A stretch of 47,232 nucleotides of DNA from Dissophora ornata (taxonomy: Eukaryota; Mortierellomycota; Mortierellomycetes; Mortierellales; Mortierellaceae): the NCBI GenBank assembly GCA_025201705.1, contig MU616724.1, positions 1,679 to 48,910 on the forward strand, in the 5' to 3' direction. Of this stretch, positions 20,000-30,699 are shown in pieces. Position 1 is the first letter of the stretch, and the number at the start of each line of letters is the position of its first letter. A model generated the notes under the pieces. The model made no database searches. It saw only the letters and a program-made list of their open reading frames with translations, and was not told the DNA's origin. A program made the position numbers and the translations under genes.

Positions 20000-21420
20000 C
20001 TACATGGCACCGAGTTGGTACAATGCTTCAGTATTCCCTTGTTCAGCTGCTTTCATCCACCACTCTCTAGCCTCGGAGCTATTCTTCGGAACACCCCTGC
20101 CTCTGTCATACATGTCACCGAGGTTGTACTGGGCATTGGCGTCTCCTTGGTTGGCGGCTTTCAGATACCACTCNNNNNNNNNNNNNNNNNNNNNNNNNNN
20201 NNNNNNNNNNNNNNNNNNNNNNNNNNNNNNNNNNNNNNNNNNNNNNNNNNNNNNNNNNNNNNNNNNNNNNNNNNNNNNNNNNNNNNNNNNNNNNNNNNNN
20301 NNNNNNNNNNNNNNNNNNNNNNNNNNNNNNNNNNNNNNNNNNNNNNNNNNNNNNNNNNNNNNNNNNNNNNNNNNNNNNNNNNNNNNNNNNNNNNNNNNNN
20401 NNNNNNNNNNNNNNNNNNNNNNNNNNNNNNNNNNNNNNNNNNNNNNNNNNNNNNNNNNNNNNNNNNNNNNNNNNNNNNNNNNNNNNNNNNNNNNNNNNNN
20501 NNNNNNNNNNNNNNNNNNNNNNNNNNNNNNNNNNNNNNNNNNNNNNNNNNNNNNNNNNNNNNNNNNNNNNNNNNNNNNNNNNNNNNNNNNNNNNNNNNNN
20601 NNNNNNNNNNNNNNNNNNNNNNNNNNNNNNNNNNNNNNNNNNNNNNNNNNNNNNNNNNNNNNNNNNNNNNNNNNNNNNNNNNNNNNNNNNNNNNNNNNNN
20701 NNNNNNNNNNNNNNNNNNNNNNNNNNNNNNNNNNNNNNNNNNNNNNNNNNNNNNNNNNNNNNNNNNNNNNNNNNNNNNNNNNNNNNNNNNNCCATTGCCA
20801 TTAAAGTACATGGAACCTAGGTTGAATTGGGCATTGGCATCTCCTTGGTTGACAACGTTCAAATACTCTTCAGTGATGTTTGTCGATGTACTACTCCTGT
20901 TTGATTCTGTGGCTAGTGAAGATTGCGGGCTTTCCAGAATAACGGACGATAATATTGAAGAAACACCTGAAGTATCTTCAATCCTTTTAGACTCGGGGCC
21001 GAGATTGCCCTCGAGGGTCCCAAGGACAACATCCAGGACAATATTTGGGATAGTCTGGATTCGAAGTGGATTAAGACTATATTTCAGTTATTGGTAGAGT
21101 CTGTTGGTATGTTGCTGTATTCGGCGGTGTGTTCTTTCAGAGACAATACAACAACGGCATTGCTTGGTCAATCCGTAAAATTACCGTTCGGAGTTGTTGT
21201 CCGTTAGGAAGGGAACAGCCATGCTTCCGTTGAGTATGTAGACAGCATTCCTGAAAACCGTCAAGATATCGTCCCAAAGAATAACATGTTCCCCTGTAGT
21301 TCTGTCTAAAGTAGGCTGGATGCCGACTGTGTTCAACGATGGAGTAGAGACCGTCGATGTGCTATCCGTAAGGACTGCACGGAACATCTGGGGATGTTCT
21401 TGGAGCCTAGCCTCTGTCAT
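20000..21420 (-). CDS. SEL1-repeat protein with N-terminal domain, interrupted by gap
   Basis: Two exons, 21420-21185 and 21076-20000, joined over a 108-nt intron with matching phase (SER then LNPLRIQ). The N-terminal 100 or so residues form a non-repeat domain (GEHVILWDDILTVFRNAVYI, MAVPFLTDNN, PLRIQTIPNIVLDVVL). I know this domain type from Mortierella-family SEL1 proteins and cannot name it. A Ser-rich linker (SSILSSVILESPQSSLATES) leads into SEL1 repeats: QGDANAQFNLGSMYFNGN before the gap, and EWYLKAANQGDANAQYNL to the last unit EWWMKAAEQGNTEALYQL after it. Stop TAG is at 20000-20002. The 618-base N run lies inside the repeats, so frame across it and repeat number are unknown. The start at 21420 is the first ATG consistent with the domain; another at 21561 is possible. 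Unlike copies 1 and 3, no nonsense codon is visible. Confidence 0.7.
20174..20791. other. Assembly gap (618 N) inside SEL1 repeats
   Basis: The N run begins and ends within 108-bp SEL1 units, which points to collapse or scaffolding across near-identical repeats. The stated length need not be real. Confidence 0.98.
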
Positions 21421-23415
21421 ATTCCGGTGTAGATGTCGAGAGTTCTTCTGGTGAGAGTGAGAGAAACAGTTGAAGAATGTGTTCCATATTAGTAATACAG
21501 AAGAAACGTCACGCCGCCTTGAGATGAGAGGGAGGTGTGGCAGTGTCGGGACTACACACATTTTTTTTGATTTCTTGCGACAATCACGCAGAGAGGAAAG
21601 GAGGAGCGGAGCGCGTAAGATATCAGTGGGTTCATGATGTATTTATAAAGGTTGTTGGTTATTGGAGGCATGTCGATGTGTTCCATGGTGCTAGGATATA
21701 AGTTTTTGGTGTCAAAGCAACACGCAACGAGTCTGGCAAGCCTCGGATCGTATCATAATCCTTGATCGCATGAGATCTTGAAAATAGTGTATTTTTTTTA
21801 ACAGGATCCATGAAGAGACTTGTATACTGATGAACAGTGCCTGTACTTTCTGCAAACACATGATCCGTATCCCCATGAAGATACGCTGGCTGTGTCATCT
21901 TGGTTCTTAACCGCACGTCGCATGGTCAACAATGTACATCCTGCGTAGCCCTTGCACAGATACTGCATTCACTAAAGTTGTGTAAGCGCGACACGCCAAA
22001 TAGTTTGCCACTATTTGATTAATCTGAGTCCGATTTGCTTCTGTTTAGTGAGGGGTAGGGTTCATTATACTTCATATGGACACCCGGGCAGTGGTAGGAC
22101 ACAGGACAGATGTTGCTAATCTGGCATTCAGATACATTCGCGGATGAAAAGGAAGAAACTTTTCAATGGCCAGGCGCCGTTCTAACCTAATGACCAGTGT
22201 TGCGCTACTCAGGGGGCAGAAAATAACAATCGTCGCCAGTCCCGATGTTGAACTAACGTGCAATACTCAAGCAAGGACGCTGTGTACAAGTAGCAGCATA
22301 TTTGAGCTATCCCCGTAGTCAGAAGTCTTTTTGACTGTTTGGCCAGAACTCGCAGAACCCAAACACTTTTTCAATCTTTGATATGCAACAAGCGTTTCTT
22401 GAAGACCACGAGTGACTAGACCCAGAGTGCATCATCGTTGGAGTTTTATACTATTTACAAAATCAGGTGCTTTATTGGTAGGCTATCAATGGTCTTATAT
22501 TCGAAAACTACAGTGTCACTCCACGGGCAAAAATAGTATATGTGCGGCGGTACCAATGTAATATCTCAGACTCTTGTTACGCCAACTCCATTCCTTCGTT
22601 GATATCTACAGGCTGGTTGGCATGCTCACTGACCTTGACTTTGAGGCTGCTGACGATTATCCTGACGACGAAGATACACCGGACGAGTTACCTGGGTTGA
22701 ACTGCTGTCGTTGCTTATGACTTTGCTGTTGCTGCTCGCACTGCAGATGCAGCGGTAGTTGATCTTTGTTGTCAATAAATTCTCGCGTCAGATTCGGAAA
22801 CCGTAGTTGCAATCACTCGCCTTTCACTACAGCTGACTAGCCCATCATCAGTTTCACAAGGTTAGTCACTGCCTGCATGCCTGCAGTCTGTGTTTCAGTG
22901 TGAAGACTCTGCAGCAGCCGCATGCTCTAACATTACTTGCGTTCCAGTAACAACCTTGGTTTAATTCCCCCAACGGGTCGTGGCGTGGGAGAAGTCCCGA
23001 CCACGCTCCTGAAGTCCTTGGATGATGTGCCTTTCTCACCTGTATAGTTTGATTGGCAATTGCACTAAGTCGGCAATGTCTGATCCCAGGTACACCAAGG
23101 ACTGGATCGAGTCTTACCTAACAAGCCAAAAAGGAATTATCGAGCATGAGCGAAAGGAGAGGTAGAAGGCGGTGGAGACAAGGGCGGTCATGGAGACGTG
23201 GATGGGTAGTAGTTCGTGGCATGCAAGAATAAGCTTGTGTACTTTTAATTATGCGATGGTTTTTGAGTTTTTATTTTGCAGCGTTTGTTTAACCTAATGT
23301 AGTCATAGTAATCGTGAGCTGTAACCATTAATTCTTTATACCACGCTAATAACCGACTTTTAAGGAATGTGCTAGTAGTCTGCCACGTCTGCACTGGCGA
23401 AGCTCGTCGTCTTAC
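21421..23415. other. Gene-poor stretch between SEL1 copies
   Basis: About 2 kb with lower GC than the flanking genes and no recognisable gene. A minus-strand frame at 21659-21916 (85 residues, MTQPAYLHGDTDHVFAES) and a short minus-strand tail ending near 22580 (SEHANQPVDINEGMELA) look protein-like but match nothing I know; they may be relics. No terminal repeats or target-site duplications of a transposon were found by eye. The last 100 bp are the conserved SEL1 3' flank of copy 3. Confidence 0.45.
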
Positions 23416-23885
23416 TACGTGGCACCGAGTCGGCACAAGGCTTCACTATGGCCTTGCTCAGCTGCTTTCATCCACCACTCTATAGCCTGGGAATTGTTCT
23501 GTGGAACGCTGCCTGAATCATAAATGTCACTTAGGTTGTAGTGGGCATTAGACTATCCTTGGTTGGCAACTTTCAGATACCACTCCATGGCCTTGGAATA
23601 GTCATGCGGAACACCGTTGCCATTCCCGTACATGACACCTAGGTTGCACTGGGCATCGGCGTCTCCTTGATTGGCAGCGTTCAAATACCACTCCATGACC
23701 TTGGTATAGTCCTGTGGAGTACCCTTGCCATTCTCGTACATGAATCCTAGGTTGCTCTTGGCAATGGCGTGTCTTTGTTTAGATACCACTCCATGGCCTT
23801 GGGGTAGTCCTGTGGAACGCCTTTGTCATTGTCATACATGAAACCTAAGTTGTTCTGGGCTCTGGCGTGTCTGTCTTCGCTGAAT
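23416..23885 (-). pseudogene. SEL1-repeat pseudogene
   Basis: About four SEL1 units are readable: ARAQNNLGFMYDNDKGVPQD, then after a short deletion and frame change near 23780 IAKSNLGFMYENGKGTPQDY, AQCNLGVMYGNGNGVPHDYS, and NAHYNLSDIYDSGSVPQNNS. A TAG at 23553-23555 interrupts the third-to-fourth unit junction in frame (QG-stop-SNAHY). The end, GAT followed by TAG at 23416-23418, aligns with the stop of copy 2. No N-terminal domain or intron was found upstream, so the copy is 5'-truncated. It has the same strand as copy 2, about 2 kb upstream of that gene's start. Confidence 0.8.
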
Positions 23886-24542
23886 AACTAGACGCTACAA
23901 CACATCCTAATGACGGCAATATCGTACTAGAGAATTGATTGGTTTCGAAACAGGCGATCAAAATGCCTTTTAGCTAAAGTGAAGTAATGCAGCAAGAAGT
24001 CGCCAACAGGGGCATTTCAAAATAGGTCTAGTCACAGCCCCACTCGAAACTTGTTTAAAGCGATGGATTGAATGGATCTTGGTTCTGCGCCCGATGTATC
24101 CGAGAAACGCAAATGTTTATTGGTATCAATGGTCCTTCACCACTCGAATGGTGCGGTCCCCAAAATGTTCTAGTTTTCGGGTGTTTTTGACTCGCGTATT
24201 TGCCCAATCAGCACAGCAATCATGGGGAGTGATGGCACAATATTGTTTGATGTGTGACAAGAAGCTCTCGCCTGGACGAGGAGGTTTTCGCACTCATGCA
24301 AGCCGAGGGCGAGGGCTAAAAAACAACCCCTCCCAACTCGCCGTTTGCATAATTTTTTTCTTCACAATCTTCACCCTGCGCTCTGCCAATTCCACATCTT
24401 CCCCACGCCCCCAGCCCTTAAACGAAGTATGAGACCCCATGTCGCTACTCAAATAACAACTTTGCCGACTCGTTGATGTTGACAAACCTCCCCACTAATC
24501 ACTCCCCCCCTCTTTTGTTCAAAGCACGGCCTTACGTCAACG
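23886..24542. other. Intergenic, no gene recognised
   Basis: About 650 bp. A plus-strand frame (24079-24432) shows no family resemblance. A T-rich/C-rich leader precedes the zinc-binding gene. Nothing else is supported. Confidence 0.5.
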
Positions 24543-25376
24543 ATGGAGTCAAATAAGTGGCCTGAAGTGGCGAGTCGTAGCGTTATTGGCTCGTTTTACA
24601 GCCACCTGGTGGAGCTCGACAAATCCGTCCTAAATCATCTTTCCATGGGAGTGTACCCAAAATGGGCCAGACGAGTGATCCATGCCGAACGCCAGCGACG
24701 CAAGAATCGAGGCAACGATGACCCACCTACTAGAGCCGAAAAGGGACGAATCCTCACGTTCGGCGAAGGCTTGATACCAAGTCAAGAGGCACCAGGACAG
24801 CAGACACCTGCACCGGCTAGTTCAACGCCTGCACCGGCTAGCTCAACGCCTACACTAGCTGGACCAACGCCTACACTAGCTAGACCAACGCCTACACCAG
24901 CCAGACCAACGCCTACGCGGCTAGAGCTCGACGGAGAGTTTCTTCATGTGCATGTTTCCAACGATGAGGCCCCATTCGACGTTGCATACGACCGAGACCT
25001 TTACTCAAGGGCGAATCGAACAAGATCGTTGGCAATCTTCGGATCTTTCGTGTGCTTGACACAGCGGTGCAATAGAAACAAATGGGTATCAGGCATCGTA
25101 GCGACTTCGCTCGAGTTCTGCCGCCAGAGCAACTCCTACAAAACTACCCTCTTCGCTCAAAAGTGCCGGAAATGCGACGAGTATGCAGAGCCAACCGTGG
25201 ATGAGTCCTCCTATGCCCGGAAGGTAGTGTGGACGTTAAGTTTGTGGAAAGGCCTCAGAGAACGAGAAGAAGAACCCTTGGATAGTATAAAATCACCAAC
25301 GGGCCCCCACGATTTCGAGCGCTGCTATGCCTGTAAGCTCAACAAATGCCCCTGGAAGAAAATTCTAGAGGAATAA
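24543..25376 (+). CDS. 3CxxC-type zinc-binding domain protein
   Basis: A single exon of 277 residues. The first 85 residues are charged and basic (WARRVIHAERQRRKNRG). Then come five TPxxAxx heptads (about 88-122), then a C-terminal domain of the 3CxxC zinc-binding type found in vertebrate receptor-transporting proteins and many fungal proteins: FGSFVC, KWVSG, LFAQKCRKCDEYAEP, KVVWTLSLWKGLR and FERCYACKLNKCPW. Cys pairs 2 and 3 are CxxC (CRKC and CYAC). The first pair is C171 and C176 (CLTQRC), CX4C rather than CxxC. Specific function is unknown; zinc binding is inferred. The ATG at 24543 is preceded by CAACG and no in-frame extension. It sits 528 bp upstream of LYS2 on the same strand. Confidence 0.8.
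   Translation: MESNKWPEVASRSVIGSFYSHLVELDKSVLNHLSMGVYPKWARRVIHAERQRRKNRGNDDPPTRAEKGRILTFGEGLIPSQEAPGQQTPAPASSTPAPASSTPTLAGPTPTLARPTPTPARPTPTRLELDGEFLHVHVSNDEAPFDVAYDRDLYSRANRTRSLAIFGSFVCLTQRCNRNKWVSGIVATSLEFCRQSNSYKTTLFAQKCRKCDEYAEPTVDESSYARKVVWTLSLWKGLREREEEPLDSIKSPTGPHDFERCYACKLNKCPWKKILEE
24804..24908 (+). repeat. 21-bp coding minisatellite, five units
   Basis: Five 21-bp units encode TPAPASS, TPAPASS, TPTLAGP, TPTLARP and TPTPARP, forming a Pro-rich linker between the basic N terminus and the zinc domain. The unit length keeps the frame if copies are gained or lost. Confidence 0.9.
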
Positions 25377-25904
25377 ACGTGCTGTCGACGCGTGGAAGTG
25401 CGTGCTGGTAATTGGCGCACAGAGGCGACAAGCCCCACAGCGAAAATGGATGATGTGCAACTGTAAAAAGGGCGATCAATTGCGGCAAGATAATCTGGGC
25501 ACAGTCACTGCGAGACATGCGATTCTTTGCGTTGTGCCCAATCGATGTGATTGCGATAATAATTTTGGGCAGAGATGCACTCACTGCGTGGGTGCCAACG
25601 TTGGGTGGTGGTGTGTGTGCGGATTGCCTCAGTGTGATTAGCTTTTGAATTATCTTGACACAGATCCATCTCTTGACTATCATGATTTCTGGAGCATATA
25701 AAACGCAGCCGTGCCTCTCGCTCCCACGTCTCCCCTCTTTTTCTTCTTTTTTCACACACTCCACACACATCGATCCTCATCTTCCGCTGCGTTGTTCTCT
25801 CGGCACAGTTTCACGGACGACCAAACAATAGACTTTCATTTCACGCTCTGCATTGTACATAATTCACATATTTATTCGTTCAATATCATATCATCGCCGT
25901 CATC
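25377..25904. other. LYS2 promoter region
   Basis: About 530 bp. It contains a TATA box at 25697-25703 (TATAAAA), a T/C-rich leader at 25710-25760 and no TGACTCA (Gcn4) site that I could find. Short frames here are not supported. Confidence 0.55.
25697..25703 (+). promoter_or_regulatory. TATA box, LYS2
   Basis: TATAAAA about 200 bp upstream of the ATG, followed by a pyrimidine-rich leader. Confidence 0.5.
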
Positions 25905-28900
25905 ATGCCTCCCGCCGCAACAGCCACTTTTCCTATCCAGGACCTCCCTCAACAGAACCAACAATACAACGCCGATGCGCTCAAGGACCGTCTTGCAAGA
26001 TGGAAGACTAGACTCGAGGCCCTGACAGAGATTCAACTCCCTACAGATTACCCCCGCCCAATCCCACTCCAGGTCGTCGAGGCCGTGCATTCACTCCAGC
26101 TGCCTGAACAGACTTCGCTGGCGTTACTCCAGGCTAGCATGGCAATCAACCGCCCCGCAGGACCGGGATCAGACTCTGGAGCAGTGTCGGGATCTCAATC
26201 AAGATCGTCTGGAGCACACTCGCCCTCCTCATCTGGACCGTCGTCGCATGCCTCGCCATTTACGATTCTGCTTGCGGCGTTTGCGATCCTGCTGCACCGG
26301 TACACGGGCGACGAGGACATGTCGATCGGATCGTCCTCGGAGGCGCGCAACCCCGTAGTGCTTCGACTGGGCGTTGCGCCCGGACAGACCTTCCGGGAGG
26401 TCGTGGAGCAGATGCAGCTGGTAAGTGCACACTGGGGAAAACTCTCCTGTCCCGAAATGTGACAAGGGCTTCTGTGTGGAGCCAATCAGAGGCCCGCCAG
26501 GGGCCGATCAAATTATCGCATCGAATCTCGATTTGTGGTCATATCTGACTGAATCCGTTTGATGTGTGTGTGTTGACTTGTAGGCCGAGCGAGATGCAGC
26601 CAATGACGAGGTGCCCTTTGCCACGCTGATGGCCCACCTTTTCCCCGAGGGTGCTGCCCAACAATCAACAACGCCATCGCTCTTCCGCGTCCGTTTCTTC
26701 AACGAGCTCGACACGCCCGCAGACCATGTCCTCAACTCCACCACCACCGACCTCACCATCACCCTCATCTCCCATGCCTCCTCCTCCCTCCGCTTCGGTC
26801 TTTTGCCCGATATCGAGCTCAAGGTCTCGTATAACCAAGTCCTCTTCTCCATGAAGCGCATCCAGCACATCCTTGACCAGCTTGTCCAGGTCATCAACAT
26901 TGCAGGCCCCAAGCCCGACACCCTTGTTAGTGACATCCAGATTGTCACCGGGACCTGCCGCGAGGTCCTTCCTGATCCCTCTGCTAATCTGCACTGGAGC
27001 ACTTGGCCCGGAGCGATCCATGACATCTTTTCCAGAAACGCAAAGGCTTTCCCAGATAAGGAGTGTGTATTTGAGAGCAGAGATGTCTTGAGCAACGACG
27101 GATCGGGACGAGTGGTGGGCCAACAAAAGTTCGTATTCACGTTCGGTCAGTTGCATGAGGCCTCGAATTTGGTTGCGCATGCGTTGGTCAAGGGAGGCGT
27201 CCAGCCTCAGGATGTGGTCATGGTCTATGCTTATCGGGGCGTCGACCTCGTCATTGCCGTCATGGCCGTGCTCAAGGCCGGAGCGACGTTCAGCGTTATT
27301 GGTAGGTCGTCTGTCTATCTCCTGTTAAGCTGGAGAAAATCTCCGCATTCTTGGCATCGATACTCATAGGCCCTTCCCCCCCCCCTTTTTTTTGTCTCCC
27401 CTAGATCCTGCATACCCTCCCAATCGCCAAAAGATTTATCTTTCGGTCGCACGTCCTCGTGGATTGATCGTTCTTGCGCACGCAGGAACCTTGGACGCTT
27501 CCGTTCGCTCTTATATCGAAGAAGGACAGGATTTCCAGTTGACCTGCGAGATCCCTGGACTCCAGATTACTAGCGACGGCACCGTCCTCGGTGGCCAAAC
27601 CGCCCAAGGCGTCGACGCTTTGGATGCCGTCCAAGACTTGGTTGCCAAGGATGTCGGTGTTGTGGTTGGCCCCGATAGCATTGGTACTCTCAGCTTCACC
27701 AGTGGAAGTACTGGTATTCCTAAGGGTAAGAATCGTCACAGACCAGACTCTATCGTTATCGCGAACACACCAAAAAGACAGATTCTAACCATGGTCTTGT
27801 CTTTGTTTTTAAACTTGCAGGAGTCCGTGGTCGCCACTTCTCGCTGACGCATTACTACACTTGGATGCAACAGGAGTTTGGCCTTAGCGATCAAGATCGC
27901 TTCACCATGCTTTCCGGTATCGCACACGACCCCATCCAGCGGGATATCTTCACACCTCTTTTCCTCGGCGCTCAGCTTCACATCCCCACCACTGAGGACA
28001 TCGGTATTCCTGGCCAGTTGGCTGTCTGGATGCAGAAGAGTGCCGTCACGGTCACTCATTTGACCCCTGCCATGGGTCAGCTGTTGACTTCTCATGCTCA
28101 GAACCCTGTCCCATCCCTCCGAAACGCTTTCTTTGTCGGAGATATCCTGACTAAGCGCGATGTTCATCGTCTGCAAAAGATTGCGGTTAACTGCAGGACA
28201 ATCAACATGTACGGAACTACGGAGACTCAGCGTGCTGTCTCTTATTACTCTATTCCTTCGATCGCGAGCGAGCCACTGTTCTTGAGCTCCGAGAAGGATG
28301 TCATGCCTGCTGGTCGCGGAATGCTTAATGTGCAGCTGTTGGTCATCAACAGGGTCAGCCGAAGACTCTGTGGAGTCGGCGAGGTCGGAGAAATCTACGT
28401 TCGTGCTGGAGGTCTTGCTGAAGGATACTTGCAGCTCCCAGAGGCTACTGAAGAAAAGTTCTTGACCAACTGGCTTGCCGAGAACTTGGCTGCTCCCACA
28501 GCGGAGGAGACGGATGGCAAGCCCGAGTGGGGAGGTCACTGGAAGGGTCGTCGCGACCGTCTCTACCGTACCGGTGATTTGGGCCGCTACCGTCCCGATG
28601 GCAATGTCGAGTGCTCTGGTCGTGCAGACGATCAGGTCAAGATTCGTGGATTCCGTATCGAGCTCGGCGAGATCGACACTCATTTGTCGCAGCACCCCTT
28701 GGTCCGTGAGAACGTGACGCTGGTCCGTCGCGACAAGAACGAGGAACAAACGCTGGTCAGCTACTTCATCCCTGTCGCACCCAGTGAGGACGAGATCTTT
28801 ATGAGCAGTGCCGATGAGGGTGAAGGCGGATCCGATCGCAAGAGACGTTACCGCCGATTGATTCGCGATATTCGTGAGTGGCTCAAGGTCAAGCTCCCGG

Positions 28901-30699
28901 CTTACAGCGTTCCTAGCGTCTTTGTTCCTCTCTCAAGAATGCCTCTGACACCTAACGGCAAAGTCGACAAGAACGCTCTGCCTTACCCAGATACCCCACA
29001 GTTCAACAACAATGCGGCCTCTGCCGCTGCGCCGGCCACTGCAGAGTCAGCTCCCTCGGCTGGTCCTGCCATGACCCCAACTCAGCTTGCGATCCACAAC
29101 ATCTGGAAGCAGCTCTTGCCTTCGAGCCCTACCTGGATTCCTTTGACGGAGAACTTTTTCGATCTCGGCGGTCACTCTATTTTGGCCACGCGCTTGATCT
29201 TTGAGGTGCGCCGCGTGTGTTGCGTGGATGTCCCACTGAACTTGGTCTTCCGCGAGCCCACTATTGGTGGCATGGCCAAGGAAGTGGATCGTATGAGCAT
29301 GGACTCGTTGCAGCTGGATGTTGACGACCTCCGGGCTGAAGAGAACAGCCAGGCCGCCCAGGAAGAAGAGAAGGAGTTCGATTACGGCGGCGACTTTGAA
29401 GCTCTTTGCAAGTCTGAGATTCAGGCTCAGTATTCTCTTGTTGAGCGCGAGGACAAGGTTGACCACCAGACCTTCTTCTTGACTGGTGCCACTGGATTCT
29501 TGGGAGCATTCATTCTCCGCAACCTGCTCGCCGAGAACCCTACTGCAAGAGTCATTTGCTTGGTCCGTGCCTCGTCGACGGAGAAGGCTATGGACCGTGT
29601 TCGATCCTGCGGAGAGTCGCATTTGATCTGGAATGAGGAGTGGGCAACATCGGGACGTCTGTCTGTAGTGATGGGTGACTTGAGCGAGGAGCACTTTGGC
29701 TTGAGCGCAGAGGCTTGGGAGATGTGCTGTCGCCAGGTGGATGTGATCGTTCACAACGGAGCCCTTGTCCACTGGGTCTACCCCTACCCCAAGATGAGAG
29801 CTGCCAACGTCATCGGAACACTTCAGGGTCTCAAGATGGCGAGCACCTACCATACAAAGTCGTTCCATTTCGTCTCTTCGACCTCGGTCCTTGACACTGC
29901 CCACTATGGTGAACTCTCCGATGCCCTCGCAGACTCGAACAATCGTGGTGTCCGCGAATCCGACGACCTGGAGGGTGCACGCTACGGTCTGCGCAGCGGA
30001 TACGGTCAGTCCAAATGGGTGGCCGAGAAGTTGATCATGGCAGCCAACGCCAATGGTTTGCCTGCGACTATTATCCGTCCCGGCTACGTCCTTGGCCATA
30101 CTCGTACAGGTGTGACCAACACGGATGACTTTATCTGGCGTCTGATCAAGGGATGCATCGAACTCGGTTTGGTCCCCAACATGAACAACGCTGTGAACCT
30201 GTGCCCTGTGGACTATGTTGCCCAATGCGTCACTGCCGTGGCCACAACCCCTGGCTCTGAGCAGCCCATGGTCTACCATGTGACCCACCCCATCGCTCCT
30301 CCTTTCCGATTCAACGACTTTTTCCAGCTGTTGGCAAAGTTTGGCTACGAAGTCCAGACCACAGAGTACATTGCCTGGAGAACTTCCTTGATGGAGTATA
30401 CGCTGAAGAGCCAGGACAGTGCGCTCTACCCTCTGTTGCACTTGGTTATGGACGACCTGCCCACGGCGACAAAGTCCCCTGAGCTGAACGATGCACACAC
30501 CCAGAAGGTTGTTGTCCAGGGCAGCAGAAACGGCGGATTCGCAGCCACCCCTAGAATGGATACGGAGCAGATTGGAATCTACCTGGCATACATGGTCAAG
30601 GTCGGCTTCTTGGATCAGCCCACGCGCACGGGCGATGGAATTCTGGTCCTGCCAGAGATCAAGGAGGAGGTGCGAATCATCGAGCGTAGCCGCGGATAG
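25905..30699 (+). CDS. LYS2: L-2-aminoadipate reductase (lysine synthesis)
   Basis: Four exons, 25905-26420, 26584-27301, 27405-27725 and 27821-30699, give 1477 residues, slightly longer than yeast Lys2. The enzyme activates alpha-aminoadipate with ATP, holds it as a thioester and reduces it with NADPH to the semialdehyde. Domains in order: N-terminal condensation-like region with HRYTGDED; adenylation domain with SGSTGIPKGVRG (about 510-522), YRTGDLGRYRPDG, GRADDQVKIRGFRIELGEI and PNGKVDKNALP; carrier domain NFFDLGGHSILATRL with the phosphopantetheine serine near 971 (to be loaded by a Lys5-type transferase); and reductase domain with TGATGFLG (about 1073) for the cofactor and YGQSK (Tyr 1246, Lys 1250) as the catalytic pair. 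All splice phases agree. Residues about 78-117 hold a Ser/Gly-rich insertion. Confidence 0.97.

Noticed and set aside
19950..21097. Long frames running through the N gap
   Set aside because: They are open only because N codons are read as X; the coding sequence is on the minus strand.
22800..23000. Possible tRNA in the SEL1 intergenic stretch
   Set aside because: Short GC stems are present, but no T-loop GTTCRA text or cloverleaf could be fitted by eye.
25377..30699. LYS2 as a non-ribosomal peptide synthetase of a secondary-metabolite cluster
   Set aside because: The single adenylation-carrier-reductase order, the length and the lack of neighbouring cluster genes fit aminoadipate reductase.
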